Shown here: one piece after another, positions 28,876-37,300 of the stretch
Layout of the letters: every line of letters starts with the position of its first letter
Numbering within the stretch: the stretch's first letter is position 1
From: an uncultured Celeribacter sp.
Lineage (GTDB): Bacteria; Pseudomonadota; Alphaproteobacteria; Rhodobacterales; Rhodobacteraceae
Assembly: GCF_963675965.1 (NCBI RefSeq)
Contig: NZ_OY780935.1
Location: 3,584,501-3,648,500, forward strand
DNA: 64,000 bases
Direction of reading: 5' to 3'
The notes under the pieces: generated by a model
What the model was told of the DNA's origin: nothing
Database searches by the model: none
Seen by the model: only the letters and a program-made list of their open reading frames with translations
Program-made: the position numbers and the translations under genes

Positions 28876-29907
28876 TTATTCCTCCATCACGCCTTTTTTG
28901 CCCATCAGGCCGCGTGGCCGTGTCAGCAGGATGATGATCGCCACGACATAGATGATGATCTGGTCAATGCCGGGAATGATGGTTTTGATTGCGTTCATGG
29001 ATGAGAAGCTCTCGAGGATGCCGAGCAGGAAACCTGCCAAAACGGCCCCGGGCAGGCTGCCCATGCCGCCGACCACGACGACGACGAAGGACAGCACCAG
29101 AAAATCCATGCCCATGTGATAATTCGGGCTCAGGATCGGGGCGTACATGACGCCTGCGACACCGGCCACGGCGGCGGCAAGGCCGAACATGATGGTAAAG
29201 CGGCGGTCAATGTTGATCCCCAGAAGACCGACGGTTTCGCGGTCCGCCATGCCCGCGCGCACGACCATCCCGAAGGTGGTGAAACGCAGGAAACTGAACA
29301 CCGCGCCGATGACGACGGCGGCAAAGCCGAAGTAGATCAGACGCCAATAGGGATAGATGATCATATTCGGATCAAAGCCCAGCATGGCACCGAAATCGAA
29401 AGACCCCTTGAAGGCCGCGGGGGCAGGGGTCGAGATCGGGTTGGCGCCGTAGAAATACTTGATCACCTCCTGCAGCACGATGGCCAGACCGAAGGTGACA
29501 AGGATCTGATCGGCATGGGGGCGTTTATAGAAATGCTTGATCAGCCCGCGTTCCATGGCAAAGCCTACGGCGATCATGATCGGGATCGAAAACAGGATCG
29601 CCAGCGGCACGGCCCAGTCGATCAGAGAACCGCCGATCTCGGGGCCGAACCAGGCCTCGACATAGGGGGTTTTTATCTTTGCGGGATTGCCCAGAAAGTC
29701 GGTCTTGGTCGGATCGATCGTTTCAAAGGACATATTGAGAAGGCGCGACAGGGTCACCGCGCAGAAGGCGCCGATCATGAAAATGGCGCCATGGGCGAAA
29801 TTCACCACGCCGAGCGTGCCGAAAATCAGGGTCAGCCCCAGCGCGATCAGCGCATAGGCCGAGCCCTTGTCCAGCCCGTTGAGCAATTGCAGAAGAATCG
29901 TCTCCAT
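28876..29907 (-). CDS. ABC transporter permease, LivH-like
   Basis: A 343-residue permease with GLDKGSAYALIALGLTLIFG and GVVNFAHGAIFM near the N-terminus and VVVVGGMGSLPGAVLAG near the end, the LivH hallmarks. An extracytoplasmic loop around residues 55-95 is longer than in LivH. It lies 209 bases downstream of the binding-protein gene, with several hairpins in between that may lower its expression relative to the binding protein. Confidence 0.85.
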   Translation of the reverse strand: METILLQLLNGLDKGSAYALIALGLTLIFGTLGVVNFAHGAIFMIGAFCAVTLSRLLNMSFETIDPTKTDFLGNPAKIKTPYVEAWFGPEIGGSLIDWAVPLAILFSIPIMIAVGFAMERGLIKHFYKRPHADQILVTFGLAIVLQEVIKYFYGANPISTPAPAAFKGSFDFGAMLGFDPNMIIYPYWRLIYFGFAAVVIGAVFSFLRFTTFGMVVRAGMADRETVGLLGINIDRRFTIMFGLAAAVAGVAGVMYAPILSPNYHMGMDFLVLSFVVVVVGGMGSLPGAVLAGFLLGILESFSSMNAIKTIIPGIDQIIIYVVAIIILLTRPRGLMGKKGVMEE

Positions 29908-29951
29908 TGGTCCCCACCTGTTGGGTTGTGCTTTGCTTTGCCTGCGAAAAT

Positions 29952-30097
29952 CTCCGGCCCGCGCGCCGGAGGCGGCGGCAGAGGGGTATCAACCGGGCCC
30001 ATGTGGTCCATGGCCCGGTGTCAGGCTTTGAAAAAGTGGCGCGCAGTGACGGTTTGCGGGCGACCGGGAAAGAGGTCTTTCCGGCAGATGGTCGCCC
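29952..30097 (-). other. Three hairpins between binding-protein and permease genes
   Basis: Three stems lie in the 209-base gap: CTCCGGC/GCCGGAG (29952-29958 with 29965-29971), ACCGGGCC/GGCCCGGT (29992-29999 with 30012-30019) and GGGCGACC/GGTCGCCC (30058-30065 with 30090-30097), the last with an inner GGAAAGA/TCTTTCC. None has a strong T-run. Such stems often protect the upstream mRNA or cause partial termination. Confidence 0.6.
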
Positions 30098-30116
30098 GTG
30101 CGCCTGCCTTGATGGC

Positions 30117-31457
30117 TCAGCCCGCGTTGCAGTCGCCCAGGGCGCCGCCCGCGAACATCGGGTGATCCGGCGGATAGGTGACCTGAGCGGCGGGGGTGAT
30201 CTCGATCACTTCGAGAAGGTCGAATTCAGAAGTCGGGTTCTCCTTGCCGCGCACCACGAGCACGTCCTTGAAGCACTGGTGATCCTCGGCGCGGTAGAGC
30301 GTCGGGCCGTTGCCCAGACCGTCGAACTCGAAGCCTTCGAGCGCTTCGCCCACGGCACAGGGGTTGAACGATCCGGCGCGGGCTACGGCATCGGCATAAA
30401 GCAGCGTCTGCACATAGCAGGTGTGCGCGGCCTGCGACGGCGGGAAGCCGTATTTCGTGCCGAAGCTCTTCACGAAGGCCTTCGAGCCCTCATCGGTCAG
30501 CGACCAGTGCCAGTTGGTCGAGCCAAGGATGCCCTTGATATTTTCACCAGCCCCGCGTGCCATCAGACGCGAGAACAGCGGCACGACGATCTCGAACTGC
30601 TTGCCGTTTACCATCTTGTCGCGCAGGCCGAATTGCACGGCGTTGGTCAGAGAGTTTACCATGTCGCCACCGTAATGGTTCAGGATCAGCACGTCGGCGT
30701 CGGTTTGCAGTACCGGCGTGATGTAGGACGAAAAGTCGCCCGCCCCCAGTGGGGTGCGCACCTTGTTGACGGTCTCCCAGCCGAGCGCCTCGGTGGCGGC
30801 GGCGATGGATTCTTCTTGCGTCCAGCCCCATGTGTAATCGGCTGTCAGGTGATAGGCCTTGCGGTCGCTGCCATAGCGCGCCGCCAGCACAGGCGCGAGC
30901 GCCGCGCCGGACATGTAAGCATTGAAGAAATGGCGGAAGCCATTGGCTTTCTTGTCCTTGCCGGTGGTGTCGTTCGAGTGCGTCAGACCGGCCATGAAGA
31001 TCACACCTGCTTCCTGACACAGACCCTGAACCGCGACGGCCACGCCCGAAGACGAGCCGCCGGTGATCATCACCGCGCCGTCCTTCTCGATCATCGACTT
31101 GGCCGAGGCCCGTGCGGCATCGGATTTGGTCTGGGTGTCGCCGGTCACATATTCGACCTTCTTGCCGAGGATGCCGTTGCCCTCGAGCGCCTGCGAACTG
31201 AAGGTGGTGAGCATACCGCCATCGCCTTCGCCATTGAGGTGTTCGACAGCCAGTTGATAGGCGCGCAGCTCATCGGCGCCCTCGTCGGCATAGGCGCCCG
31301 ATTGCGGGACGTTGAAGCCCAGCGTCACGGTGCCGCCCATCGGTTCATTGGTAAAGGCGCTTGCACCAGAAGTGAAGATTGTCGGCAGGGCGAGCCCGGT
31401 CCCGGCAATGGCGCCGGTCTTGAGCAGGCCACGACGTGAAAGGTCGAATTTGGTCAT
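30117..31457 (-). CDS. ABC transporter substrate-binding protein, Tat-exported, Peripla_BP_6 type
   Basis: A 446-residue binding protein. It begins MTKFDLSRRGLLKTGAIAG, a twin-arginine signal, which is unusual for Liv binding proteins. The mature fold is the leucine/urea/amide-binding class (TVTLGFNVPQSGAYADEG, ITGGSSSGVAVAVQGL). GGGAGGA precedes the ATG. It heads the minus-strand operon of permeases, ATPases and acs. The ligand is not known; linkage to acs and a ScfR regulator suggests a short-chain carboxylate or amide. Confidence 0.85.
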   Translation of the reverse strand: MTKFDLSRRGLLKTGAIAGTGLALPTIFTSGASAFTNEPMGGTVTLGFNVPQSGAYADEGADELRAYQLAVEHLNGEGDGGMLTTFSSQALEGNGILGKKVEYVTGDTQTKSDAARASAKSMIEKDGAVMITGGSSSGVAVAVQGLCQEAGVIFMAGLTHSNDTTGKDKKANGFRHFFNAYMSGAALAPVLAARYGSDRKAYHLTADYTWGWTQEESIAAATEALGWETVNKVRTPLGAGDFSSYITPVLQTDADVLILNHYGGDMVNSLTNAVQFGLRDKMVNGKQFEIVVPLFSRLMARGAGENIKGILGSTNWHWSLTDEGSKAFVKSFGTKYGFPPSQAAHTCYVQTLLYADAVARAGSFNPCAVGEALEGFEFDGLGNGPTLYRAEDHQCFKDVLVVRGKENPTSEFDLLEVIEITPAAQVTYPPDHPMFAGGALGDCNAG

Positions 31458-31759
31458 TGAAAGTCCTCCCTATATGATCTGCGCGTAGCGCGTCCGGGGT
31501 TCCTCCCCGAAGCCCGGACGGCGCGCAGCGCCTGTTGCGTCGGTCATGCCGATCGTTAACAGGATGCAAAAAGTATGGAGGGGTTATGTAAAATCGGGCA
31601 ACAAGTGCTTTTTAAATAACGGTTTTTTTGTTAAAAAATATACAAATATTAATGATTTGCTGTAAAAGCATTTTCCCGCAACCGCAGCGAAAATCCTTTC
31701 GCAGTCGCGGAAAGCTGCTGAAAACGCTGACGAAACGATTTTGCAGGTGAGGAAAGAGA
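31458..31759. other. Divergent control region of the transporter and ScfR genes
   Basis: A 302-base region with no gene. Near the binding-protein start a long GC-rich imperfect hairpin (about 31483-31533, core GTCCGGG/CCCGGAC) would form in its leader RNA. The centre (31590-31660) is very AT-rich. CTTTC-N9-GAAAG at 31696-31714 is a weak candidate operator. Confidence 0.5.
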
Positions 31760-33103
31760 ATGTCGAGAACGACTCTGACAGGGTCGCGAATCCGCGAAAG
31801 ACGTACGCTGGAAGGGCTGAAGCAGGCCGATCTGGCGCGCGACGTCGGAATTTCGCCCGCCTATCTGAACCTGATTGAGCATAACAAGCGCAGAATCGGT
31901 GGCAAACTGCTGGTCGACATCGCGCGGGCCCTTGGGGTGGAACCCTCTGCTCTGACCGAGGGGGCACAGGCGCCGGTGATGGAGGGGCTTCAGGACGCGG
32001 CCACCAACGCGCTGCCTGGCACCACATTGCGCGGCGGCAAAGCCACGATCTCGCCCGAGACGGCCCGGGCCGAAGAATTCGTCGGGCGGTTCCCAGGGTG
32101 GGCCGACCTGGTCGTGGCGCAGCGCGACCGGATCACCGCGCTGGAGCGCCGGGTCGAGGCGCTGAACGACCGTCTGGCGCATGACCCGTTTTTATCCGAC
32201 GCGCTGCATGAGGTGCTGTCCACTGTGACCGCGATCCGGTCGACCGCAGGGATTCTCAACAACGGCGGTGAAATCGACCGCGATTGGCAGGCACGGTTCC
32301 ACCGCAATCTTTATGAGGACAGTCAGCGACTGGCGACCGGCTCGCAGTCGCTGGTGAGCTATCTGGATTCCGTCGGTCAGTCCGAGGAGGCGCTGTCGGC
32401 ACCGCTGGAAGAGGTCGAAGCCTGGCTCAGCCAGCGTGACTTCGCCTTGCCTGAGCTGGAACGCGGCGAGATGCCGGATTTGACGCAGGAGGAGGGACTG
32501 CGCTCGCCCGCCGCGCGCATTCTGGCGCGCAAATGGGTGTTGCGCGCTCGCGCCGAGGCGGAAAAGATGCCGCTTTCCATGGTCTCTGAGGTGATGGATC
32601 GCCATGGTCCCGATCCGGCAGCACTGGCGCAGTTCGCCGGGGTAAGTCTGGCCGGCGCCATGCGGCGTCTGGCCAGTGTGCCGCCGGGCGAGGGTCGGGT
32701 GCCCATGGGGCTGGCGATCTGTGACGGCTCCGGGGCGCTGACCTTTCGCAAGCCGCTTGAAGGCTTCGCGCCGCCTCGTTTTGGCGCCGCCTGTCCGCTC
32801 TGGCCGCTCTATCAGGCGCTGTTGCGCACCACGGTGCCGATCCGCCGGGTGGTGGAGCAACAAGGTCAGCCCGCGCGCCGCTATCTGGCCTATGCGATTT
32901 GCGAACCGCGCCAGCCGGACCGCTTTGATGCCCCTGCCGTGGTCGAGGCCACCATGCTTTTCGTGCCGCTGGAACGTCTGGATTTCATCGATCACCCGGA
33001 GGCGCCACTGGGGATCGGCACCAGCTGTCGTGTCTGTGCGCGCGAGAACTGTCCTGCCCGCCGCGAGCCTTCGCTTCTGGTGGAAGAGCCGGAAGAGAAT
33101 TGA
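31760..33103 (+). CDS. XRE-family regulator with HisKA-like segment and ScfR (DUF2083) C-terminus
   Basis: A 447-residue regulator. Residues about 9-65 are an XRE helix-turn-helix (QADLARDVGISPAYLNLIEHNKRRI). Residues about 118-142 are a coiled coil. Residues about 143-205 resemble a histidine-kinase DHp domain: H150-E151 in HEVLSTVTAIR mirrors the H-box HELRTPLTAIR, and RFHRNLYEDSQRLATGSQSLVSYLD fits its second helix. The C-terminal half matches the short-chain fatty acyl-CoA regulator family, ending in the Cys cluster TSCRVCARENC. No HExxH is seen in the middle. No kinase ATPase domain is present. Together with the next three genes it forms a plus-strand unit. Confidence 0.85.
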   Translation: MSRTTLTGSRIRERRTLEGLKQADLARDVGISPAYLNLIEHNKRRIGGKLLVDIARALGVEPSALTEGAQAPVMEGLQDAATNALPGTTLRGGKATISPETARAEEFVGRFPGWADLVVAQRDRITALERRVEALNDRLAHDPFLSDALHEVLSTVTAIRSTAGILNNGGEIDRDWQARFHRNLYEDSQRLATGSQSLVSYLDSVGQSEEALSAPLEEVEAWLSQRDFALPELERGEMPDLTQEEGLRSPAARILARKWVLRARAEAEKMPLSMVSEVMDRHGPDPAALAQFAGVSLAGAMRRLASVPPGEGRVPMGLAICDGSGALTFRKPLEGFAPPRFGAACPLWPLYQALLRTTVPIRRVVEQQGQPARRYLAYAICEPRQPDRFDAPAVVEATMLFVPLERLDFIDHPEAPLGIGTSCRVCARENCPARREPSLLVEEPEEN

Positions 33104-33203
33104 GGGCTTTTCCCACGAGCGGGCTGCCTGTGGGGGAAATTTTTGACATAGAGAGGGCAAAACGCGATAAGACTCCGCAATACGGGAGAGAGGGGGCGGT
33201 CGA

Positions 33204-33587
33204 ATGGGCAAGCGTGTCCTGCTGGTCGAAGACGAGCCGAACATAATCGAAGCGATCCGGTTCATCCTGTCGCGTGACGGCTGGACCGTGGATACCCATT
33301 CCGATGGCGCCACCGCGGTGGCTGCCGTGGATCGTAAAACGCCGGATATCATTATTCTCGACGTCATGTTGCCGAACAAATCCGGTTTCGACATTCTACG
33401 CGAACTGCGCGCCAGCCCGGAACATGCAGCGCGCCCGATCCTGATGCTGACGGCGCGTGGACAAAAGAAAGACCGCGACATGGCCGAGGCCGCTGGGGTG
33501 TCCTTGTTCATGACCAAGCCCTTCTCCAACACCGAAATGCTGGAGGCGGTGCGCGCGCTGGCCGCAGCATCGGGGCGAGATGGCTGA
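33204..33587 (+). CDS. Single-domain response regulator
   Basis: A 127-residue CheY-like receiver and nothing else. The acidic pocket is in VEDEP, the phospho-acceptor is D53 (IIILDVMLP) and the conserved lysine is K105 (FMTKPF). There is no DNA-binding or output domain. It starts 100 bases after the ScfR regulator and its end overlaps the next gene by 8 bases, so it is coupled to the small membrane protein and the symporter-kinase. It may carry phosphate from the kinase to another protein. Confidence 0.92.
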   Translation: MGKRVLLVEDEPNIIEAIRFILSRDGWTVDTHSDGATAVAAVDRKTPDIIILDVMLPNKSGFDILRELRASPEHAARPILMLTARGQKKDRDMAEAAGVSLFMTKPFSNTEMLEAVRALAAASGRDG

Positions 33588-33873
33588 CCGGCGCGGTCCG
33601 CTCTATCTGCCCCCGGCGTCTTACCGGCGGCGGCGGTTGATCGATGCGCTGCGGCTGTTGCCCTTTTTGATGTTCTTTCTTTGGTTGCTGCCGCTTTTGT
33701 GGGGCGGCGACAGCATTGACAGTCCGCGCGGCGGCGGCAGTGCAGCCTTTGTGCACATTTTTGTCGTCTGGGCACTAGGCATTGCATTGGCCTTTGCCGT
33801 TGCGCGCAAGTTGCAGCGCGGTGAGGCGGGGGCGCAGTCCGAAAGCAAGCCTGCGCCGGAGGACGACGGCTGA
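33580..33873 (+). CDS. Small two-helix membrane protein, possible symporter partner
   Basis: A 97-residue protein with a basic N-terminus (YRRRRLIDALR), two predicted transmembrane helices (LLPFLMFFLWLLPLLW and AFVHIFVVWALGIALAFAVA) and a soluble C-terminal tail. I recognise no family. It overlaps the response regulator by 8 bases and the symporter-kinase by 1 base, so all three are translationally coupled. Size, topology and position recall the small DUF485 or DUF4212 partners of acetate-type symporters, but the sequence is not obviously either. Confidence 0.75.
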   Translation: MADRRGPLYLPPASYRRRRLIDALRLLPFLMFFLWLLPLLWGGDSIDSPRGGGSAAFVHIFVVWALGIALAFAVARKLQRGEAGAQSESKPAPEDDG

Positions 33874-36584
33874 TGGCGCAGTTCAACATCCTTGTGCTGG
33901 TCTGCCTGTGCTACGCGAGCTTTCTCTTTGCCGTCGCCTTCTGGGCGGAGAAGCGCGCCGAAGCCGGACGGCTGGGCTGGATGCGTTCGCCGGTGATCTA
34001 CACGCTGTCGCTGTCGATCTACTGCACCGCATGGACCTTTTACGGCGCGGTGGGCTATGCCGTGCGTTCGGGGCTGGAGTTCGTGGTGATCTACTTGGGG
34101 CCCAGTCTGGTGATGATCGGCTGGTGGTGGATCCTGCGCAAACTGGTGCGGATCGGGCGGACCCACCGGATCACCTCGATTGCGGATCTGATTTCTTCGC
34201 GCTATGGCAAGTCGACGACCTTGGGGGTGCTGGTGACCTTGTTGGCGGTGATCGGCACCACGCCCTATATTGCGCTGCAACTGCAATCCGTCGCGCTGTC
34301 CTTTGCCGTTTTCGGGTTGAATGATGCGCAGGATATGGTGCTGCCGGATCTCGACAAGACTGCGCTCTGGGTGGCGGCGGGGCTGGCGCTTTTCACCATT
34401 CTCTTTGGTACGCGCAATCTGGACGCCAATGAACGCCACCATGGCGTGGTGACCGCCATCGCGCTGGAGGCGGTGGTGAAATTCGTTGCCCTGATTGCCG
34501 TCGGGCTTTTCGTCGTCTGGGGGCTGTCCGACGGTCTGGGCGATCTGATGGCGCGGATCGATGCCTCACCGGTGGCGCATCACGCCATTCACGGGCCCCG
34601 CTGGATCACGCTGACGATGCTGTCGGGGGTGGCGCTTATCACCTTGCCAAGGATGTTTCAGGTGATTGTCGTGGAGAATGCGGATGAAGCCCATCTGTTC
34701 ACCGCAGGCTGGGCCTTTCCGCTTTATATGCTGGGGATGTCGCTGTTCGTGATCCCGATTGCCGCCATCGGTCTGGATGTGCTGCCGGAGGGGGCGAACC
34801 CGGATATGTTCGTGCTGACGCTGCCGCTGCATTTCGATCAGCAGGCACTGGCAACCCTGTCCTTTTTGGGGGGCTTTTCGTCGGCCACTTCGATGGTGAT
34901 CGTGGCCGCCATCGCGCTGTCGACCATGGTGTCGAACCATATCGTCATGCCGATCTGGCTGAATGTGCGCCACGGCGGCGCCACGGTGTCGGGGGATGTG
35001 CGTCAGGTGGTTCTGACGGCCCGTCGCCTGTCGATCTTCGGTGTTCTGGCGCTGGGCTACCTTTATTTCCATTTCTCGGGCGGTTCAGAAGCGCTGGCCT
35101 CGATCGGGATGATTTCCTTTACCGGGGTCGCGCAAGTGTTGCCGGCGCTGATTGGCGGTATTTTCTGGCGCGGGGCAACCCGTGTCGGCGCGATTGCCGG
35201 GGTGGTTCTGGGGTTTCTGGTCTGGGCCTATACGATGTTTCTGCCCTCCTTTGGCGACGCGGCGGGCTTTACCGAGGCGCTGCTGGCCGACGGTCCCTTC
35301 GGGCTGGCGCTGCTGCGTCCGCAGGCGTTGTTCGGCGTCGATGGGGTCGATCCGGTCGTGCATGCCGTCAGCTGGTCTCTGGCGGTCAACACGACGGTGT
35401 TCATTCTCGGCTCGATCCTGTCCTTCCCGCGTCCGGTCGAGCGGTTGCAGGGTGCGCAATTCGTCAATGTCTTTGATCATTCCGGGTCGCCGCGCGGCTG
35501 GTCGCATGGCTTTGCCGACGCCGAAGATCTGCTGATGATGGCGCAACGCATTCTGGGGGCCAGTGAAGCGCAGCGACTGTTTCAGCTTGAGGCCGAGGCT
35601 CAGGGCAAACAGGGGTACCTGCCGGATTCCACGCCAGCTTTCATCGAACGGCTGGAGCGGGAAATGGCCGGGTCTGTGGGGGCCGCCACCGCGCACGCAA
35701 TGCTGGGACAAATTGCAGGCGGCGTGCTGGTGTCGGTCGAAGATCTCATGGCCGTGGCCGATGAAACCGCGCAGATCATGGAGTATTCCAGCCAGCTTGA
35801 GGCAAAATCAGAAGAGCTGGCGCGTACGGCGCGGCAATTGCGGGAAGCCAATGAAAAGCTGACGGCGCTGTCGATCCAGAAGGATGCCTTTCTGTCGCAG
35901 ATTTCTCATGAACTGCGCACGCCGATGACCTCGATCCGGGCCTTTTCGGAAATTCTGCGCGAAAGCGGTGAGACCGGGGGGCTGCCGCCAGAGGATCTGA
36001 CGCGGTTTTCCGGGATCATCCATGACGAGGCGCAGCGTCTGACGCGTCTGCTGGACGACCTTCTGGATCTGTCGGTGCTGGAAAACGGTCAGGTGTCGCT
36101 GAACTGGTCGCGCGGGAACCTGCATGATGTCATCGAGCGGGCGGTCAGCGCCAGTGCCCCCAAGGACGGTGGAGGTGGGTTGACGATCCTGCGCCATGTC
36201 CTGAGCGAACATATCGCCATTGAAACCGACCCGGACCGGCTTGCCCAAGTATTCATCAACCTGATCGCCAATGCGCGTAAATATTGCGACGCAGACGCGC
36301 CGGTTCTGAAGATCTACGCCCGGCGCAGCGATGGTGAGCGCGTGCAGGTCGATTTCATCGACAATGGTTCGGGCATTGCCAAGGACAAACAGGCCGTGAT
36401 CTTCGAAAAGTTTTCGCGGTTGACGGATCATGCCAAGGCTGGGGGCGCGGGTCTCGGGCTGGCGATTTGCCGTGAAATCATGGCCAATCTTGGTGGCACG
36501 ATTTCCTATTTGCCGGGGCAGGGCGGAGCGGCGTTTCGTCTGGAATGGCCGCGTGTGCGCCCCCGGACGGGTCTAGACGCATAA
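33873..36584 (+). CDS. Sodium/solute-symporter histidine kinase fusion, CrbS-like
   Basis: A 903-residue sensor. Residues about 1-520 are a sodium:solute symporter (SLC5) domain with some 13 transmembrane segments. A region of about 530-640 resembles the STAC linker of such kinases, and a coiled coil (EYSSQLEAKSEELARTARQL) follows. The DHp domain has H679 in SHELRTPMTSIR. The ATPase has NLIANARKY, DNGSGIAKD and GGAGLGLAI. The CrbS family controls acs in Vibrio and Pseudomonas, matching the acs gene in this locus. Unlike CrbSR, the adjacent receiver has no DNA-binding domain. Signal is probably acetate or a related carboxylate. Confidence 0.9.
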   Translation: MAQFNILVLVCLCYASFLFAVAFWAEKRAEAGRLGWMRSPVIYTLSLSIYCTAWTFYGAVGYAVRSGLEFVVIYLGPSLVMIGWWWILRKLVRIGRTHRITSIADLISSRYGKSTTLGVLVTLLAVIGTTPYIALQLQSVALSFAVFGLNDAQDMVLPDLDKTALWVAAGLALFTILFGTRNLDANERHHGVVTAIALEAVVKFVALIAVGLFVVWGLSDGLGDLMARIDASPVAHHAIHGPRWITLTMLSGVALITLPRMFQVIVVENADEAHLFTAGWAFPLYMLGMSLFVIPIAAIGLDVLPEGANPDMFVLTLPLHFDQQALATLSFLGGFSSATSMVIVAAIALSTMVSNHIVMPIWLNVRHGGATVSGDVRQVVLTARRLSIFGVLALGYLYFHFSGGSEALASIGMISFTGVAQVLPALIGGIFWRGATRVGAIAGVVLGFLVWAYTMFLPSFGDAAGFTEALLADGPFGLALLRPQALFGVDGVDPVVHAVSWSLAVNTTVFILGSILSFPRPVERLQGAQFVNVFDHSGSPRGWSHGFADAEDLLMMAQRILGASEAQRLFQLEAEAQGKQGYLPDSTPAFIERLEREMAGSVGAATAHAMLGQIAGGVLVSVEDLMAVADETAQIMEYSSQLEAKSEELARTARQLREANEKLTALSIQKDAFLSQISHELRTPMTSIRAFSEILRESGETGGLPPEDLTRFSGIIHDEAQRLTRLLDDLLDLSVLENGQVSLNWSRGNLHDVIERAVSASAPKDGGGGLTILRHVLSEHIAIETDPDRLAQVFINLIANARKYCDADAPVLKIYARRSDGERVQVDFIDNGSGIAKDKQAVIFEKFSRLTDHAKAGGAGLGLAICREIMANLGGTISYLPGQGGAAFRLEWPRVRPRTGLDA

Positions 36585-36617
36585 CGGCCCAGCAGGCATG
36601 GGCGACATTCAAAATTC

Positions 36618-36661
36618 TTGATATGAATCATGGCCTGAAAACGACCGATATGTGATAGAAT
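36618..36661 (+). promoter_or_regulatory. FNR/FnrL-type class II promoter
   Basis: TTGATATGAATCAT (36618-36631) matches the FNR consensus TTGATnnnnATCAA at 9 of 10 fixed positions. A -10 hexamer TAGAAT follows at 36656-36661. The implied transcription start near 36667 puts the box centre at about -42, the classic position for FNR activation. Confidence 0.65.
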
Positions 36662-36682
36662 TCATTTCAGGAGGAGCTGAAC

Positions 36683-37018
36683 ATGAGAGATCTGGAAAGG
36701 AGACGTGTCCAGTTGGAAGCTCGCAAATCCGAGCTTGCGCAACGCCTGATGGAAATCGACGCGGAACTGGATTCACATCAGTCCAAGGACTGGGATGACG
36801 CCGCGATCGAACAGGAGGCCGACGAGGTGCTCGAAGGTATGGGGGCCTCCGGCAAGGCCGAAATGGCCATGATCGACGCGGCTCTGGCGCGGATGGACAG
36901 TGGAGATTATGGCATTTGCGCCCGCTGCGGCGACGAGATCAGCGACAAGCGGTTGGATGTGTTGCCCTATACGCCGGTGTGCATGACCTGCGCGACACAA
37001 CACGCAACGAAAGGGTGA
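36683..37018 (+). CDS. TraR/DksA-family zinc-finger protein
   Basis: A 111-residue protein with an N-terminal coiled coil and a C-terminal zinc finger (CARCG ... CMTC). It belongs to the short DksA/TraR group that can bind the RNA polymerase secondary channel. Canonical DksA has two acidic residues at the coil tip; here the tip region around KDWDDAAIE is acidic. AGGAGGAG precedes the ATG. The FNR-type promoter suggests a role at low oxygen. Two further small genes follow on the same strand. Confidence 0.85.
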   Translation: MRDLERRRVQLEARKSELAQRLMEIDAELDSHQSKDWDDAAIEQEADEVLEGMGASGKAEMAMIDAALARMDSGDYGICARCGDEISDKRLDVLPYTPVCMTCATQHATKG

Positions 37019-37078
37019 CGGCCGCGAAAGGGACCTCGGCAAAGACGGTAAGACCGATGTCATTCAGGGAGGATCGAC

Positions 37079-37267
37079 ATGACACAAGGCCCGAAATCGG
37101 ATACGGAAATTGACCGGATCGTAGATGAGCTGGTCAGCGACGAAAAAACGGCGCAAGCTCTGAAAGAGCAACTGCATGAGGCGATGCCGGAACCACGGCT
37201 CAAGGCTGTTTCAGATCCTGTCACCGATGAGGATGACGACGACATCTGGGACAATATGCCGATCTGA
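37079..37267 (+). CDS. Small acidic protein of unknown function
   Basis: A 62-residue soluble protein, very acidic at its end (PVTDEDDDDIWDNMPI). GGGAGG lies 6 bases before the ATG, a strong translation signal that argues for a real gene. It lies 60 bases after the DksA-like gene and is probably cotranscribed. I do not recognise a family. Confidence 0.65.
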   Translation: MTQGPKSDTEIDRIVDELVSDEKTAQALKEQLHEAMPEPRLKAVSDPVTDEDDDDIWDNMPI

Positions 37268-37300
37268 GCCGTCGCGGCACCGTGTCGGAAAGGAACGCAA

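Noticed and set aside
26077..29907. Annotation of the ABC genes as branched-chain amino acid transporter
   Set aside because: Family similarity alone does not give the ligand, and the neighbourhood points elsewhere, so no liv symbols were assigned.
31620..31660. AT-rich tract as possible foreign DNA or origin
   Set aside because: Short, in a divergent promoter region, with no DnaA-box cluster or mobility gene.
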